A DNA stretch of 64,000 bases from Dolomedes plantarius (GCA_907164885.2 OU015490.1:208839103-208903102), one strand, 5' to 3'; numbered from the stretch's first letter, positions 22,298-33,945 are shown. Notes: generated from the letters alone by a model not told the origin. Translations and numbers: made by a program.

Positions 22298-23995
22298 ATG
22301 GAAGCAGATAGGTCTGTTTACTTCATTGATACAGATGGAAAAATGAAATTATTGACAGATGAAATATGGAATGCTCTTTCAAGTGGAAGTGATGAAAATT
22401 TGGATAATAGTGATGAAGATCATACAGTTAATCCTAATGTCCTCTTTAATAGAAATCAAGAGGATAGTTCTGACAGTGATATGATTCAGAATCATCTGAG
22501 AATGAAGTGAATACTCAGTATGAAAGTTCAACTTCAAGTAACAAGACGTTAGAGAAAAAAAGTAACAAAGTTGAAAAGAAAAATGTAAACTTCTATGGAA
22601 GAAAAAGTCAAATAAATCCTTCGTCCATAACTTTCATTGGAGATAGACAGCTACCTCAAAATATTTTGAATTTGGAAACACCTTATTACTTTCTTTCATA
22701 TTTTTTTCCGCCGGAACCTATAACTTTCATTACCGAACAAACTATTCTATATAGTGTAGTTGGAATATCTCTCACTCAAAATTCTATGCGAGTTAACGAA
22801 GTTAAAAAAAAAAGATATCTTCATTTCAATGACAATAATGCATTTTCAACTGTTTTGCAAAGAAGCCAGGATAAATTTTACAAACTGATACCTTAGATTG
22901 ATCAACGTCAGAAATCTTTTGAAGAAAAAAGGAATTTTATCTCTTGGAACTATTAGAAGAAATATAATTCCAGACTACAAACTTCCAACTGATAAGGAAC
23001 TGAAACTATAGATTCGTGGATACATCACTGAATTTGTGGCTATATATGATGGTTGTGAACTGTCAAATGTGTCATGGAAAGATAACAAAAGCGTCACAAT
23101 GTTCTCCACATTTGCCGGTATCAATCCTGCAAGTGAAGTAGAGCTCTTTGACAGGAAAGAAAAATATGTAAAAGTAAATTGTCCTTACATTATAACAACT
23201 TACAACAGGGGTGTCAAACTCAAACGCTAACATGGTCCAAACAAACAGGGTTTAACTATAGGTGGGCAGCAAAAAAAATATTAATAGAAACGTAGGTTTA
23301 TTAGAGTATATTACCTAATTACAGTATATTCAACATAAATATACGCATTTTGTTTAATAATAGCAAAAAAGAGTATAATTAAAAAAACATTTAACGAATT
23401 CTTCCTATCTTATTATAATTCTGCGTTGGTTATTTTATTATATATTATTGTGTGCCAATATATTGACCGGGCCGCAAAAATGTTCGTCGCGGGCCGCATG
23501 CGGCCAAGGGGCAGCAAGTTTGACACCTCTGACCTACAACAAGCACATGGGAGGTGTGGACTTACTTGATAGCTTGATTGGAAGGTATAAAATAATCATG
23601 CGAAGAAAAAAGTGGTACTTTAGGTTGTTCTACCATCTATTAGACCTCACAATTATCAATGGTTGGGTGTTGTATAAGAGAATGCACAAACAAAAATTCA
23701 GTACTGAAAAGCCTTGAAAATTTCTTAATTTTAGATTGCAGTTAGCACAAAATTCGTGCTTACGTGGGCAAGAAAAATCACTAAACAGAGAAACCCTCAG
23801 AAAGAGAGGAACTAATTGGAAAAAAAAATCTTGCTCAAGAGAGCCTCCAAAAGATATCATATTTGACATAACTGATCATTGGCCAGAGCGATGTATAACA
23901 ATGTAAAATGTTGAATTGCAAAGGATTTACAAGAGTATAGCAACAAACGCTTAGTTCCTCTATGTCTTTACAAAGAGGAAAAACTGTTTCAGATA
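22298..23995 (+). pseudogene. piggyBac-like transposase 2, with stops and a hAT insertion
   Basis: The frame opens at ATG 22298 with an acidic N-terminus (SSGSDENLDNSDEDHT). A frameshift near 22510 leads to NLETPYYFLSYFFPPEPITF, the usual start of the piggyBac core. Near 22850 an internal deletion and frame changes follow. 22890-23205 reads RQKSFEEKRNF, then YDGCELSNVSWKDNKSVTMF and VNCPYIITTYN. A hAT MITE splits the codons here. After it the frame continues with KHMGGVDLLDSLIGRY (third catalytic Asp in GGVD), KKWYFRLFYHLLD and INGWVLYKR. A degraded C-terminal region reaches about 23995. The first two catalytic Asp motifs appear to fall in the deleted part. Confidence 0.88.
23206..23531. mobile_element. 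hAT-type MITE with 8-bp target duplication
   Basis: Ends are CAGGGGTGTCAAACTCAAAC and AAGTTTGACACCTCTG, an inverted repeat of about 15 bp. This is the common hAT terminus. The flanks are ACTTACAA (23198-23205) and ACCTACAA (23532-23539), an 8-bp duplication with one change. The 326-bp interior is non-coding but holds GGGCCGCATGCGGCC, a palindrome often seen near such ends. It sits inside the piggyBac transposase frame. Confidence 0.95.
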
Positions 23996-24240
23996 CTATC
24001 ATTTAAAGTATTTTTTCTTTGTTAAATGCATGGTGTAGCCATTCGGCACAGTTCAATTTTTTTACTTTTTTATGTCTAACTGCATGGTGTTGCAATTTGG
24101 CAACAAAATAATATTTAATTAAAAAATAATAAAAATTTAGAGTTGATTTTTTAAAAATATTTTTCCATGCTTTCTCATTATATTTAAATACATATATATT
24201 TTTTTCAAGGTAAAATAAAAAATCATGCAGTGTAGGGCAG

Positions 24241-24514
24241 AAATATGAGGGTCCATTCTGTAGCATCCCGTAGAAACACGGCCCATTTTATCAAACTGAG
24301 TAGGCTTCAGCAGTTTTTACCTATAACATTTTGGTTCATCTTCCCTCTCTTCAAACGACGCCGACGTTCTAGGTAAAACGTCCCACACTGCTGTCTTTCG
24401 GTTTTGTATACTTCACTGGTATTTTTTATCAGGTGATTTAATCTGGACTTTTTAAACATCGCTATTGTTTTTTTATATAGCTGTAATGAATTCTGAAAGG
24501 GACAGCCTACTCCA
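24241..24514. repeat. Direct repeat, right copy (flanks piggyBac 2)
   Basis: Same orientation as the 21451-21724 copy. It starts 4 bp after the piggyBac end and finishes CAGCCTACTCCA. The two copies are very similar over their whole length. Confidence 0.9.
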
Positions 24515-24884
24515 GTGGTTTTTAAAATCACTTTTGTACATGTCTGCTTATATTTCACCGCTTTCATGTCATTTTTATATCATTGTTGTTATCACATTTA
24601 TAATTGATTAATTTTATTATTGATTACTTTATTGAATACTTTATAAATTTTTTTCTTATCGCTTGTATATGAGTGGTGTAGGGTAAGAAATAGCAATATC
24701 CATCAGAAAATTTTATTTATTTCGGTTCATTTTTGTAGATATGAAATTTCCTTTAGAAAATTGCCCACATTATGATTTATTAATAAGACATTTTCCCAAA
24801 ACTTTCGCTTTCAATAAATTGAAATATCATAATGTATCTTTAACTACATTTTTAAAGAATATATATAATTATATGTATATATCT

Positions 24885-24929
<45 letters not shown>

Positions 24930-25461
24930 ACAAAGTTAAAAGTAAAAAACCAGTCGTCTCAAAACCACTAAAGCCAGGATCTAAAAGCATGAAAAGATAA
25001 GTGAAAAATAGGTTTTTGACAGCATCTTTTCATGAGCGGTGCCGATACTGTCTAAAAACCAATGGATTGTTTCTAATAAGCATGATCTGAGTAATAAACA
25101 TACTTAGACACGGTACAATCCATAAGAATCAGAAGAAGTGAATATTCAGTTGCTTTAGCATAGAACACCAAGCCCGTCGCCAAACAAAGTGGAAATTAAG
25201 TTAAGGAGACCGCGAGAAGACTGACGTCACAAACATTGCTACCATGGAGCAAATGGAAACACAGAAGCAGACTTACTAAGAAAACTGTGTTATAGGACCA
25301 ATTAACCTGAGTTAACTTAGACATTTATTACGACTAAGAGTTATTATTATTTATTATAATAATTACACTAGTTTTTATTATTTTTTTAAAACTTTTTTAA
25401 TAGTTATCTACTATCATTAATCATTTAGTTTTGTATTACTAATTAATAGCAACAGAACATG
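24515..25461. other. No gene seen; includes a (TA)n run
   Basis: AT-rich. A TA run occupies about 24889-24928. A GGTGTAGGG word near 24676 resembles the piggyBac 2 terminus but has no partner. 24980-25270 is less AT-rich and unassigned. Confidence 0.5.
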
Positions 25462-26034
25462 CTATTCATTAAATCTAAAACAACCAATTATGTGCTTGGA
25501 AAGACTATGAGGATAATAATTACGTTTTAGCACTACTAACAATTCTATAATATGCTTATGCCTATTGTCCTTAGAACAAAGCCTATTTATTCTTGCTAGT
25601 TGATTAACAATAATATTATTAAATACAAATTTGTCTAAGCATGTTAAGTAATTTTGTATTTTAATAATATTAAAGTCATATTCTGATCTTTTATCATGTA
25701 GATTAAAAGTAAAATTGCTATGACAATTTATTTTTATGTTTATATCTAAAAAGTTTACATCAAGTTTATCGTGGCTACTTTGTAATACTAGTTCTAGATT
25801 AAGAGGGTAAAAATTTAAGTCTATATAATTATTCCATTTATTAAATACAATTATGTCCTGAATATATCTAAATATTTGGTAATTGCTATTATCAATATTA
25901 TTAATAATATTAACTTTAAATAATGTAAGTATAAATTGGCTAGCATACTGGAAGCATTTCCACCTTGTGGTACACCTTTAACCTGTAAGTATATACTATT
26001 ATTGTGTACTATATAATTATGTTTAGTTACAAAA

Positions 26035-26035
<1 letters not shown>
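25462..26035 (-). pseudogene. Reverse transcriptase fragment of a retroelement
   Basis: Reading the minus strand from about 26035 gives HNYIVHNNSIYLQVKGVPQGG, then NASSMLANLYLHYL. GVPQGG is the conserved motif before the RT catalytic box. After one frameshift near 25915 an uninterrupted stretch follows: FRYIQDIIVFN in place of the usual F/Y-x-DD box (first Asp changed to Gln), then YPLNLELVLQSS, LDVNFLDINI, LHDKRSEYDFN and NIIVNQLARINRL, ending at a stop at 25462. The YPxxLEL and DKRxxFxF words are known from an RT family in invertebrates that I cannot name with certainty (Penelope-like or related). No endonuclease or ends are seen. Confidence 0.68.

Positions 26036-26040
<5 letters not shown>

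Positions 26041-26070
<30 letters not shown>
26041..26070. repeat. (TA)n microsatellite
   Basis: TA run at the 5' side (minus-strand sense) of the reverse transcriptase fragment. Confidence 0.95.
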
Positions 26071-26073
<3 letters not shown>

Positions 26074-26429
26074 TGTGGATGGAGTGTAGATTTTATTAAA
26101 CTAAACGAGAAATCAACGTCGAATGTTAATTTTATTATAAAGTTGAAAGAACGCTTAATTTTTATGCGTGCGATTCGAATGTCTAAAGACTGCGAAGTGC
26201 AGGCAGTATGGTTGCCTCAAATTTTTAGTGCGCCAATTGGCGCTTGCCGAAATCTACAAGGAAGCTGGTGCGAACAATTTACAGTGTGCCAATTATTGAG
26301 CTATATGAAAAAAAACCTTAATAATTTTTTAACCATTGGACAGATTCCGTGAAAAATTAGAGGTTGAAAGCAGGGCATGTTGAGATTTTTTTCAGCATGA
26401 GCACTTGTATTGTTGTTGTTCATTTTTTG

Positions 26430-26551
26430 TTAAAAATGTTGAAATACAGCGCTTCTGAGCGAATGGGGATCGCTTGTTCACCATATTCTACTGATCTCAA
26501 CCCTTGTGACTCATTTTGTAGGGCAATATGAAAGACAAAGTTTTCGCAAAT
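26430..26551 (+). pseudogene. Mariner-type transposase C-terminal scrap
   Basis: Conceptual reading gives KYSASERMGIACSPYSTDLN, then PCDSFCRAI-stop-KTKF. This matches the mariner-group pattern PYSPDLNPCDFFLWGYLKDK, with the Asp-rich motif kept and a Trp codon lost to a stop. It is cut off by the assembly gap. Too short to place in a family. Confidence 0.5.
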
Positions 26552-26651
26552 NNNNNNNNNNNNNNNNNNNNNNNNNNNNNNNNNNNNNNNNNNNNNNNNN
26601 NNNNNNNNNNNNNNNNNNNNNNNNNNNNNNNNNNNNNNNNNNNNNNNNNNN
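26552..26651. other. Assembly gap, 100 N
   Basis: Exactly 100 consecutive N, the conventional size for a gap of unknown length. Sequence on the two sides may not be adjacent or correctly ordered. Confidence 0.99.
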
Positions 26652-28069
26652 TGCTGCAGAATAATCGTAAATGAGTCCACTGTGCGTGCGAAACACATAC
26701 AAATGAAGACTCAATTATCCATAGAATCTCCATATCAATGTCGTGGCGTTTATAAAAATATAAACTAATTAGTCCGGTCTGCCAATTCCACTTATCACCT
26801 TCACCGGGGAAAACGCGTGTCTTACCTCTCTTGTAAATCCAAGTCGTTTGTCTACGTATTAACTCCCCACAAGCGGAGAGCCGGCGCAAAAACCCTGTGA
26901 TAGAATGGCATGTGACTACGATTGAGTCACTCCAATTGTGTGTTGAATGAGTCAGACCATGAAAAAACTTCGAAAAATGGTTAAAAAAAATGGTTTAAAA
27001 AAACTTCACTTGTCGTCTATATTTACTAATATTAATACTAAACTTAAAGCAGCCCCCCCTCATCTTCAGGGCTACTGGTATACTGCTTTATAAAACTTTA
27101 AAAGTTCTAAACATTTCAGGCTTTCATTCAATATTTTCATAGTCGTATCCCTTCAATCACTTCGCTTGCCCATAACCAATCTATTGTTAGCGTACATGTA
27201 AAACATGCACTTCAACAATTCTCATAATTCTTCTGTTATATATATATTTAAATAGCAGAGTAAAAACTGTGCAGTAAACGCAATGTTTGTTAAAAAATGT
27301 ATACGTTAAAACCATTAAAGATGCTCACAATAATGTATAGACTTCAAGCCTTTTAACAATAACATAAAAGTATTTATTCATTTGAAAATTTAGTTAAAAT
27401 TAGTTAAAAACAACAATATCAATATCTTCATTTTCCACTAGTAACACTTAGTAATGTACGCCGGGTTTTCACATTGAATAAATTTCTTAAACAAACCGTC
27501 TATTTCCTATAATGTGATGGACTATCAAAACGGATTTAAATGTCGAAGTAATATAAAATATCTTACTTTCAGCAGGCTTAAAACAACATCTTGTTATCTT
27601 ATCAGATCAGACACAAACCTTTTAATATACGCATTGATGACAGAGCAGCTTGATACTACCTGATAGTACCCACTATCTCACCGATACTCATCTAATATCA
27701 TCTCTCTTCATTTCATGAAAGTGTCCACGGCTTATATACACGTGTCAAAAGCTGATATTCAAATATCGGGTTGTAACTTCTACTAAATACGCCATCTACT
27801 AGAGACTTTTATGTTTAATTTTATGACGTACGGCAGTTTGCCAAACATGACGTAATCAAAAGAAACCTTCGTCAGAGATTCATATTAGATATGAATTGAA
27901 TCGCTTTAAGTTGAACCGGTTTAAAAAGGAAATGCAAAATATGACGTCAAAGGCAAGTAATTAATGGACCTTTAAAGTAATTCTTAGTTCATATTGTTAA
28001 CATGAAAAGAATGAACTATTTTCTTATCATTCATCTACATTTCCTGTAACAGTGTTACTATTTTTTCAT
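26652..28069. other. No gene seen
   Basis: Unique-looking sequence, less AT-rich at 26750-26950. No convincing frame, repeat or terminal motif. Confidence 0.5.
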
Positions 28070-28830
28070 GTGATGAAAATTTTTAGACGGAATCTGTAAT
28101 TTAAATTTTCAATAAAAATGATTTTTTTTCCTAAATTCCCATCACTCATAAGTTCAATTTTAAATGAAATATCAAACCATAGAGACAAGACTTATCACTT
28201 CGTTCTCTTAGAACTAATGACGAAAAGAAATGCGCTCCTCTCGTCTGTTTTCTTTAAATGCAAAATAAGAAATTTTAAATGCACTTAATCATATGAAGCG
28301 TAAAAAAAAATAGCAATTCACGTTTGTGTGCGCCTTCTACCTGAAAACAGCAATTTAATTTTTTCTCCTAATTCCACTCATAACCGTGTTAAACTAATTA
28401 AAATTAATTGTTTTTCTACATGACCATTTTTTTTCTGAATAAGAATGGGAAAAATGGATAGTTGTGTGTTGTGGAAAGAGTAAAACAAAATTCCCTCATA
28501 AACAATAAGATTAAAAACACATTTAAATACACATTAATACTCGTATGTCTGTAGCGAAAAAAAAGCTAGCATTATTTGCTAATGTATTTATATAATTATT
28601 TTAAAACAGGAAAAATTAAGAACTTATAAGTGAATTTTTTAACTTTTTAGAGGCTCTACTTTCGACAAAATACCCCTTGAAAGTTCTCTAGAAGAGGACA
28701 TTTTAAAGTGGTAAAAGTACATAATGAAAGAAATAATAAGACATTTTTAAATAAGCATTGTAAATGAGATAGCCTAGGAAATAAAAAGGTATCCACCAGG
28801 TATAAAAAAGAAATATATTATACACAATAT
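28070..28830. repeat. Tandem duplication, left copy (about 760 bp)
   Basis: Matches 29120-29880 in the same orientation at an offset of about 1050 bp. Landmarks in both are CATAGAGACAA, CTTATCA-type words, CATATGAAGCGTAAAA, ATTAATACTCGTATGTCTGTAGC, and CTCTACTTTCGACAAA. Divergence is substantial, so the duplication is old. No frame is conserved between copies. Confidence 0.85.
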
Positions 28831-28916
28831 CTTAAAAATTTGAATTTAAAAATATATCGTTACCTATATCTGTCTATCTATCTATTTGTATAAATATCAT
28901 TCTCTCTCTTTCTGTA

Positions 28917-29047
<131 letters not shown>

Positions 29048-29119
29048 ATATTTATTCAAAATGTTGTACTATATGTTTTCAAGAATAATTTTGAATAGTA
29101 AAAAAATTAAATTTTTTTT

Positions 29120-29880
29120 GTATATGTTGCAAAGTTTTAGAGAGAATCTCTATTTAAAAGTTACTTTTTCAATTTTTTAATAAATTCCCATTACATATAA
29201 GTTCAATTCTAATTAAACTTCCAAACCATAGAGACAAAACTCATCCCTTCGTACCCGTAGAATTCGTTACAAAACGAAACACACTTTGCTCTTCTGTTTT
29301 ATTTGAATACAGAATAAGAAAATTGAAAAGCACTTAATCTTATGAAGCGTAAAAACAGTTAACGTTTCTTATTTGGGTGCGCCCCTCTATCTGAAAGAAG
29401 TGTTTTTATTTTTCCTCCTTATTCCACTCATAAACGCGTTAAGCTAATTAAAATTAATTGTTTTTTTCTGGAAGTCCATTTTTTCTGAAGAAAAATGAGA
29501 GAAATGGATAGTTGTGCTTGTTTTGGAAAGACAAAAAGAAGGTCCATGATAAAGAATAAGAATATTATAAACTCATTCAAATATATTAATACTCGTATGT
29601 CTGTAGCTGAAAAAACAAGCATGGTTTGCTAAAGTATTTATAAAAGATTCTTGAAACGCGAAATATCAAGAATTTTTAAAAGAATGTTTTAACTTTTTAG
29701 AGCCTCTACTTTCGACAAAGAACCGGTTGAAAGTTGTCTAGAAAAGTAAATTTTAATAAGGGAAAAGCACGTAATGAAAGGAATAATTGGGCATTTTTAA
29801 ATTAACGTTATGCATTACAAAACCGAGGAAGTGAAAAAAAATGCCACCAGTTATATAAATATATATTTTTACATGATCTC
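29120..29880. repeat. Tandem duplication, right copy
   Basis: Partner of the copy at 28070-28830. Confidence 0.85.
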
Positions 29881-30340
29881 CTGATGGCTCAAATCTTCAA
29901 AATACTTACAAATAGAACGAATTCTTTTAAATATAAGATGGTGAACATATAAGTTTTAATAAGCAAGTAATTAAAGATATAAGACGACAAAAAATATAAG
30001 ATGAATTGAAAGGCACTTAAATTAAGTGTTTTTTTAAGTTTCGCATGTCATCAAGCTATTGAATTTCTGGATCGAGGAGCACTTCATGGTGAAAAGACTT
30101 TGCACCCACTGTGAATATAAAGTATTCCCTTAGAGACTCTCAGCAATTAAAAGCGTTTTTAATGCTATGCTTCATAATTGAACAACGTTCATCAAGGAGT
30201 AACCATTGCCAAAGATCGAATTTACAATTTTAAAACTCCGGGTAGGTATTCTGCCTTTTAAGCATAATCGTGATTTCAAGAAGTGCTATTTAAAATTACT
30301 ATTCGCCAAATTTCGCCTTTCTTTTTAAGGCTTCTCTGTA
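29881..30340. other. No gene seen
   Basis: Nothing recognised between the duplication and the inverted repeat. Confidence 0.5.
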
Positions 30341-30738
30341 CTAACCCTATTGGATTCACTCATCTCAATGTTTACCTATGGAGAAAATTTGTCTACTATT
30401 TACAGCTACATAAATGCTAATAATCCAACAAAAATGATATTTCTAGGTAGCATTAACTTTTCTGTTCACCTTGCAACAGGATTCATTTTATAAATTTCTT
30501 CCATCAAAGTAATATTTGAGCGTTTAAAACGCACTATACCAGATATTTACTCCGAATAATTCAATTTAAAAATATTATATGCATTTAAAAAAACGAAAAA
30601 TGCCCTAAGATGTAAAATATCTTTCTCTAATAATTGGTACAATTTTTGAAAAAAAATCTTAAAATACAAGTCGGCAATCGTTGGACCCATTTTCTCCATA
30701 GGTAAACATTGAGGTGAGCGAATCCAATAAGGTTGGGA
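30341..30738. repeat. Inverted repeat with about 50-bp arms
   Basis: Left arm 30341-30389 (centred on CTCAATGTTTACCTATGGAG) and right arm 30689-30738 are complementary with about five mismatches, around a loop of about 300 bp. They may be inverted repeats of a fold-back element, or two facing copies of a short repeat. No target duplication was identified. Confidence 0.8.
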
Positions 30739-32073
30739 AACATCAGCGTTAAGGGTTGGGACACAAGTAAGTAAAAATGCGTTAATATAATATTGGTAAC
30801 GTTTATAATTAAAGTTAGGAAGGCTATATGACGGCTTGTGGTAATACATTTTAATTATCAATTTATCAAGGCTATAATCAAGAGGTGAAGGGAGAGGAAG
30901 TAAAAGGAGGAGTAGAGCTGACGAAATGAAGTATAGAGCTGGAGCTAGGCTTAGAGTCTTGTTTAATAATAGTTGAGTTTTGCGAGCAGCCGCTCGAGTT
31001 ATAGTTAGGTTGCTTCAAACCTACGCGAGTTCTTGTTAGGCCTAAAGTTTACGCGGCAGCACTGCTGGTTGACTTTCAAATTATGTGTGAGTATTGCAAA
31101 GTGTATTTTTCTTGAATGAGTAGTTATACAAGTGAATATATTGAATTGTATTTCCCTTCCATGAATGCTACATATATCTCGTACTAGTAGTATGCTTCAT
31201 ATTGAAAAGTAAATTGACATATGCAAGTATTTAAATAAACAGTATTGTTATGTAAGAACTGTGTTTGAATGAAATTATTTAGAGTGCCACTTCAAGTTAT
31301 ACATACCCAAAGGTAGGGAAGAAGTGCAAATTCTCTATAAATTGTTGCCATAAGTCTGAATAACGATTCATAATTATTCTGCACCCAGTCCGAAGCTGAA
31401 GTAACGACCTCTTTCTACAGTCGAGAACTAAATCCGAGTCTCTACCCCTCGAGGACGGTATTAAACTAACTGAAGCAACCTGAGTGCATCTCTTTATGTT
31501 ATTTCCAAATCCCTTCTATCATTGCAACATTTCGATTTGATACTGAACAAAATATTTTGAAAGTATACGTGGTCTTTCAAAAACCGAAAAGTTTTCTATA
31601 TTCCCATGCAATAATCGATGCCTAAAAGAATGCTCTTTGCAACAGAGAAAAAAAAACATTGTTTACTTTTGGATATAAAACCTCCCAAAAAGAAATGGCA
31701 ATAAAACACTATTGTAATTAAAACAAAATTTAGGTGTGCTTACTGATGTTCCTTTTATTATTATTATTACATTTCGATTTCGGTACAACTTTGTAATTTT
31801 AATTTCCTTTACACCATAGGAATGTATGCATTTATCAGCTCGAGAAAATATTTTTTGGGATATGTAACTCATAGTTAATATTTTTTTGCCTGTTCCTCCA
31901 TCTAGAGTTTACCCGCATTTATTGTTCAATCTTTCTAAAAACGATAGAGATAGAGCTTTCATTGTACTTATAAACATAGCACTATGAGCTTTGGTCAATG
32001 CTGAACACAATGATGCCAATTGATACTACATAAAGTCAACTAATGAGCCGCTATTTCACTTTATAATATATAA
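30739..32073. other. No gene recognised; includes a GC-richer block
   Basis: 30880-31080 is purine-rich, then near average in GC (GAGCAGCCGCTCGAG and others), unlike its surroundings. It could be an old LTR or a UTR/exon of a host gene, but I see no frame, splice pair or terminal repeat to decide. 31330-31480 is similar. Confidence 0.35.
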
Positions 32074-32562
32074 CTAGTTAGTACACGTCAAAACATAACG
32101 ACTGGATATTAAATAAATGTATTAATACACAAATTTTCCTTGGAATAAATAAATTAACGTATTTTTTCTCGTGCTTATTAAGCATCTAAAGCCAGATTAA
32201 AACAGGCCACTGAGCATGCGCAGAGACAAATTAATGTGTTGAAGCGTCCTCGTGCTTTTTAAGCATCTAAAGCCAGATTAAAACAGGTCACTGAGCAGGC
32301 GCAGAGACAAATTAACGTGTTGAAGCGGCCTCGTTCTTAGTGAGTATATAAAGCCGAATTTAAACATGTCACTGAACATGTGGAGAAATCATTTTTCAAT
32401 TGTAAATTATCGCTAATTAATAGAAACTGTGGTTACGGACACCAAATATGACACATCTATAGATTAAAATATTTCGTTTAAGACCAAAACGAAGTAAATG
32501 GGCGCAGTAGTTTTCTGTCACGGACTGCCGAAATAATCGGCTTAGCAACTTATATATATAAT
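32074..32562 (-). mobile_element. Short non-autonomous Helitron, family H2 copy A
   Basis: On the minus strand it runs from TATATATATAAGTTGCTAAGCC (5') to CTAG (3', 32074-32077). Copy B at 46.3-47.1 kb shares both ends and most of the interior (GTAAATTATCGCT, GACCAAAA, CACTGAGCATGCGCAGA). The 5' TC and the terminal hairpin are worn. Inside are three units of about 81 bp starting TCGTGCTT, near 32168, 32249 and 32330. No coding capacity. Confidence 0.85.
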
Positions 32563-33349
32563 GTCATTCTGGTATTTAATCTGGGAGGTTTGCGTCTATT
32601 ATGATCTATTATTAGAAATACGATGCTAATATTGACAATTTAAATCTGAGAATTATTCATTACAAAGCGGAATCGGGAACAATTATGTCTAGCATTTATT
32701 CTATTGATGGCATGCCAGTTCGGAGCGGGATATTGAATTTATAGGCGATTCTTGAGTCTAAAAAACTTTCATTCGGCTTTTACAACTTATTTTCCTTCAA
32801 TCGATATCAGGATATCGAAACGGAAAAGAAAAAGGTTTAGTATCAACATGTATAATTCAGAATTTCGTCTTATACACTGGATTCTTGAGTTAACTTTTTG
32901 TGTGGAAGATCACTGCATTCTGCTTCAAATCCAAAGAAAGCCCAACACACTGGCTCTGTTTCAACACCTGCGAGAGGAATTAGTATCACCTGATGTATTG
33001 ATTGCAGAACGCACAGAGCCATTCTAGCGTTTTATACTTAAATAATTCCGATAAAAACCCGAATTTAATCTTTTAACCTGTAAAAAGAGAAAAATTCTAG
33101 ACAAAATATTTTTCGCATCCGTGTCGCAAGACATTTATTTTTAAAAAGGGAAGATTACATAGTCCTATTAAATAAACAATGTAACGTCAAAGATAAAGAC
33201 ACAACACATATATTTTAAGATATAAAATGTGGCGAATCTTCTTTATCGATTTTTGTCTTTCTCTTCATTTGAGGGGTACTTTCTTATACGAAGGCTCCAA
33301 TTTGCACGTTTTTTTTTCATTTTTTTCTATTAAAAACTTTGTATATGTA
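32563..33349. other. No supported gene
   Basis: A frame at 32752-33027 (91 codons) has no family resemblance I recognise and is within the length expected by chance. The rest is AT-rich. Confidence 0.45.
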
Positions 33350-33945
33350 GACTAGAGATTCCCAACGGGGTCCAGGTGGACCCTTTGGGGGTAGATGAAA
33401 GTTTAAAAACAGTTATAGTATGTCGTGTCTGCCGCGTCAACTGTTGTTTTGTCCCTGTACTTCCCTCTCAAGAAAGCAGGGGGGTAGGGCAATGACCCCG
33501 GTTTGATAAGGGATTCGTGGGGTGTTCGGAGACGGTGCCCAGAAGAGAAGTCATGGGGACGTCGGGGTGAGTGCTTGTGCCCACGCGAGAGAGGCGTGTG
33601 GTTTTGTTTTAGTCTGCGGTTGTTGGCTCTAGAGAGGGCCGGCAGACGAATACCGTGCGTGGGTGTATTGAGACCCCGAAGACGCACTAGGTCTTTGTTA
33701 GATAAGTCATTGGGAGATGACTGAAATAGTTAATTGACTGTATAATATTGTAGATAAATTAGTGATGTGTTTGTGCTTGCGAAAGGAAATAAAACTTTGA
33801 ATATTCACGGGTGTGTACTAAATTTTATACTGTGAAAATTTATTTGTGTATCATTGAAAACGTCTTGACAAACGAACCAAAGTGAACCCGTAGAAGTGAA
33901 GGGGTTCGACATAGTATTTCATGGGTCTATTGGGAGTGTATGATA
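33350..33945. mobile_element. Possible hAT-like element with GC-rich interior
   Basis: The left edge TAGAGATTCCCAACGGGGTC, followed by GGACCCTTTGGGGG, resembles the hAT-type terminus CAGnGnTTCCCAAnCnGGGTCC. The right edge GGGTCTATTGGGAGTGTA is a weak complementary partner. The interior at 33420-33700 is markedly GC-rich and its reading frames show no known protein. No 8-bp duplication was found. Tentative. Confidence 0.35.

Larger units (their letters stand above)
21726..24237 (+). mobile_element. piggyBac-like element 2, interrupted by a hAT MITE
   Basis: Ends are CCCTACACTGCATAAT (21726) and the complementary ATCATGCAGTGTAGGG (ending 24237). No TTAA is seen outside either end (TCAA on the left, CAGA on the right). 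Five imperfect palindromes resembling GTTGCCA-NN-TGGCAAC lie near the two ends (about 21741, 21792, 22092, 24032 and 24088). The body encodes a broken piggyBac transposase. The pair of 270-bp direct repeats abuts the two ends. Confidence 0.85.

Noticed and set aside
21451..24514. LTR retrotransposon formed by the two 270-bp direct repeats
   Set aside because: The space between them is filled end to end by a piggyBac element. There is no primer-binding site, gag, pol or polypurine tract.
26420..26889. Frames spanning the N run
   Set aside because: They translate N as X across an assembly gap and are meaningless.
32752..33027. A 91-codon plus-strand frame that might be a host exon
   Set aside because: No domain, no clear splice sites and no codon pattern to support it. 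Left unannotated.
33403..33724. Two overlapping GC-rich frames (94 and 73 codons)
   Set aside because: High GC lowers stop density, so such lengths arise by chance. No family resemblance seen.
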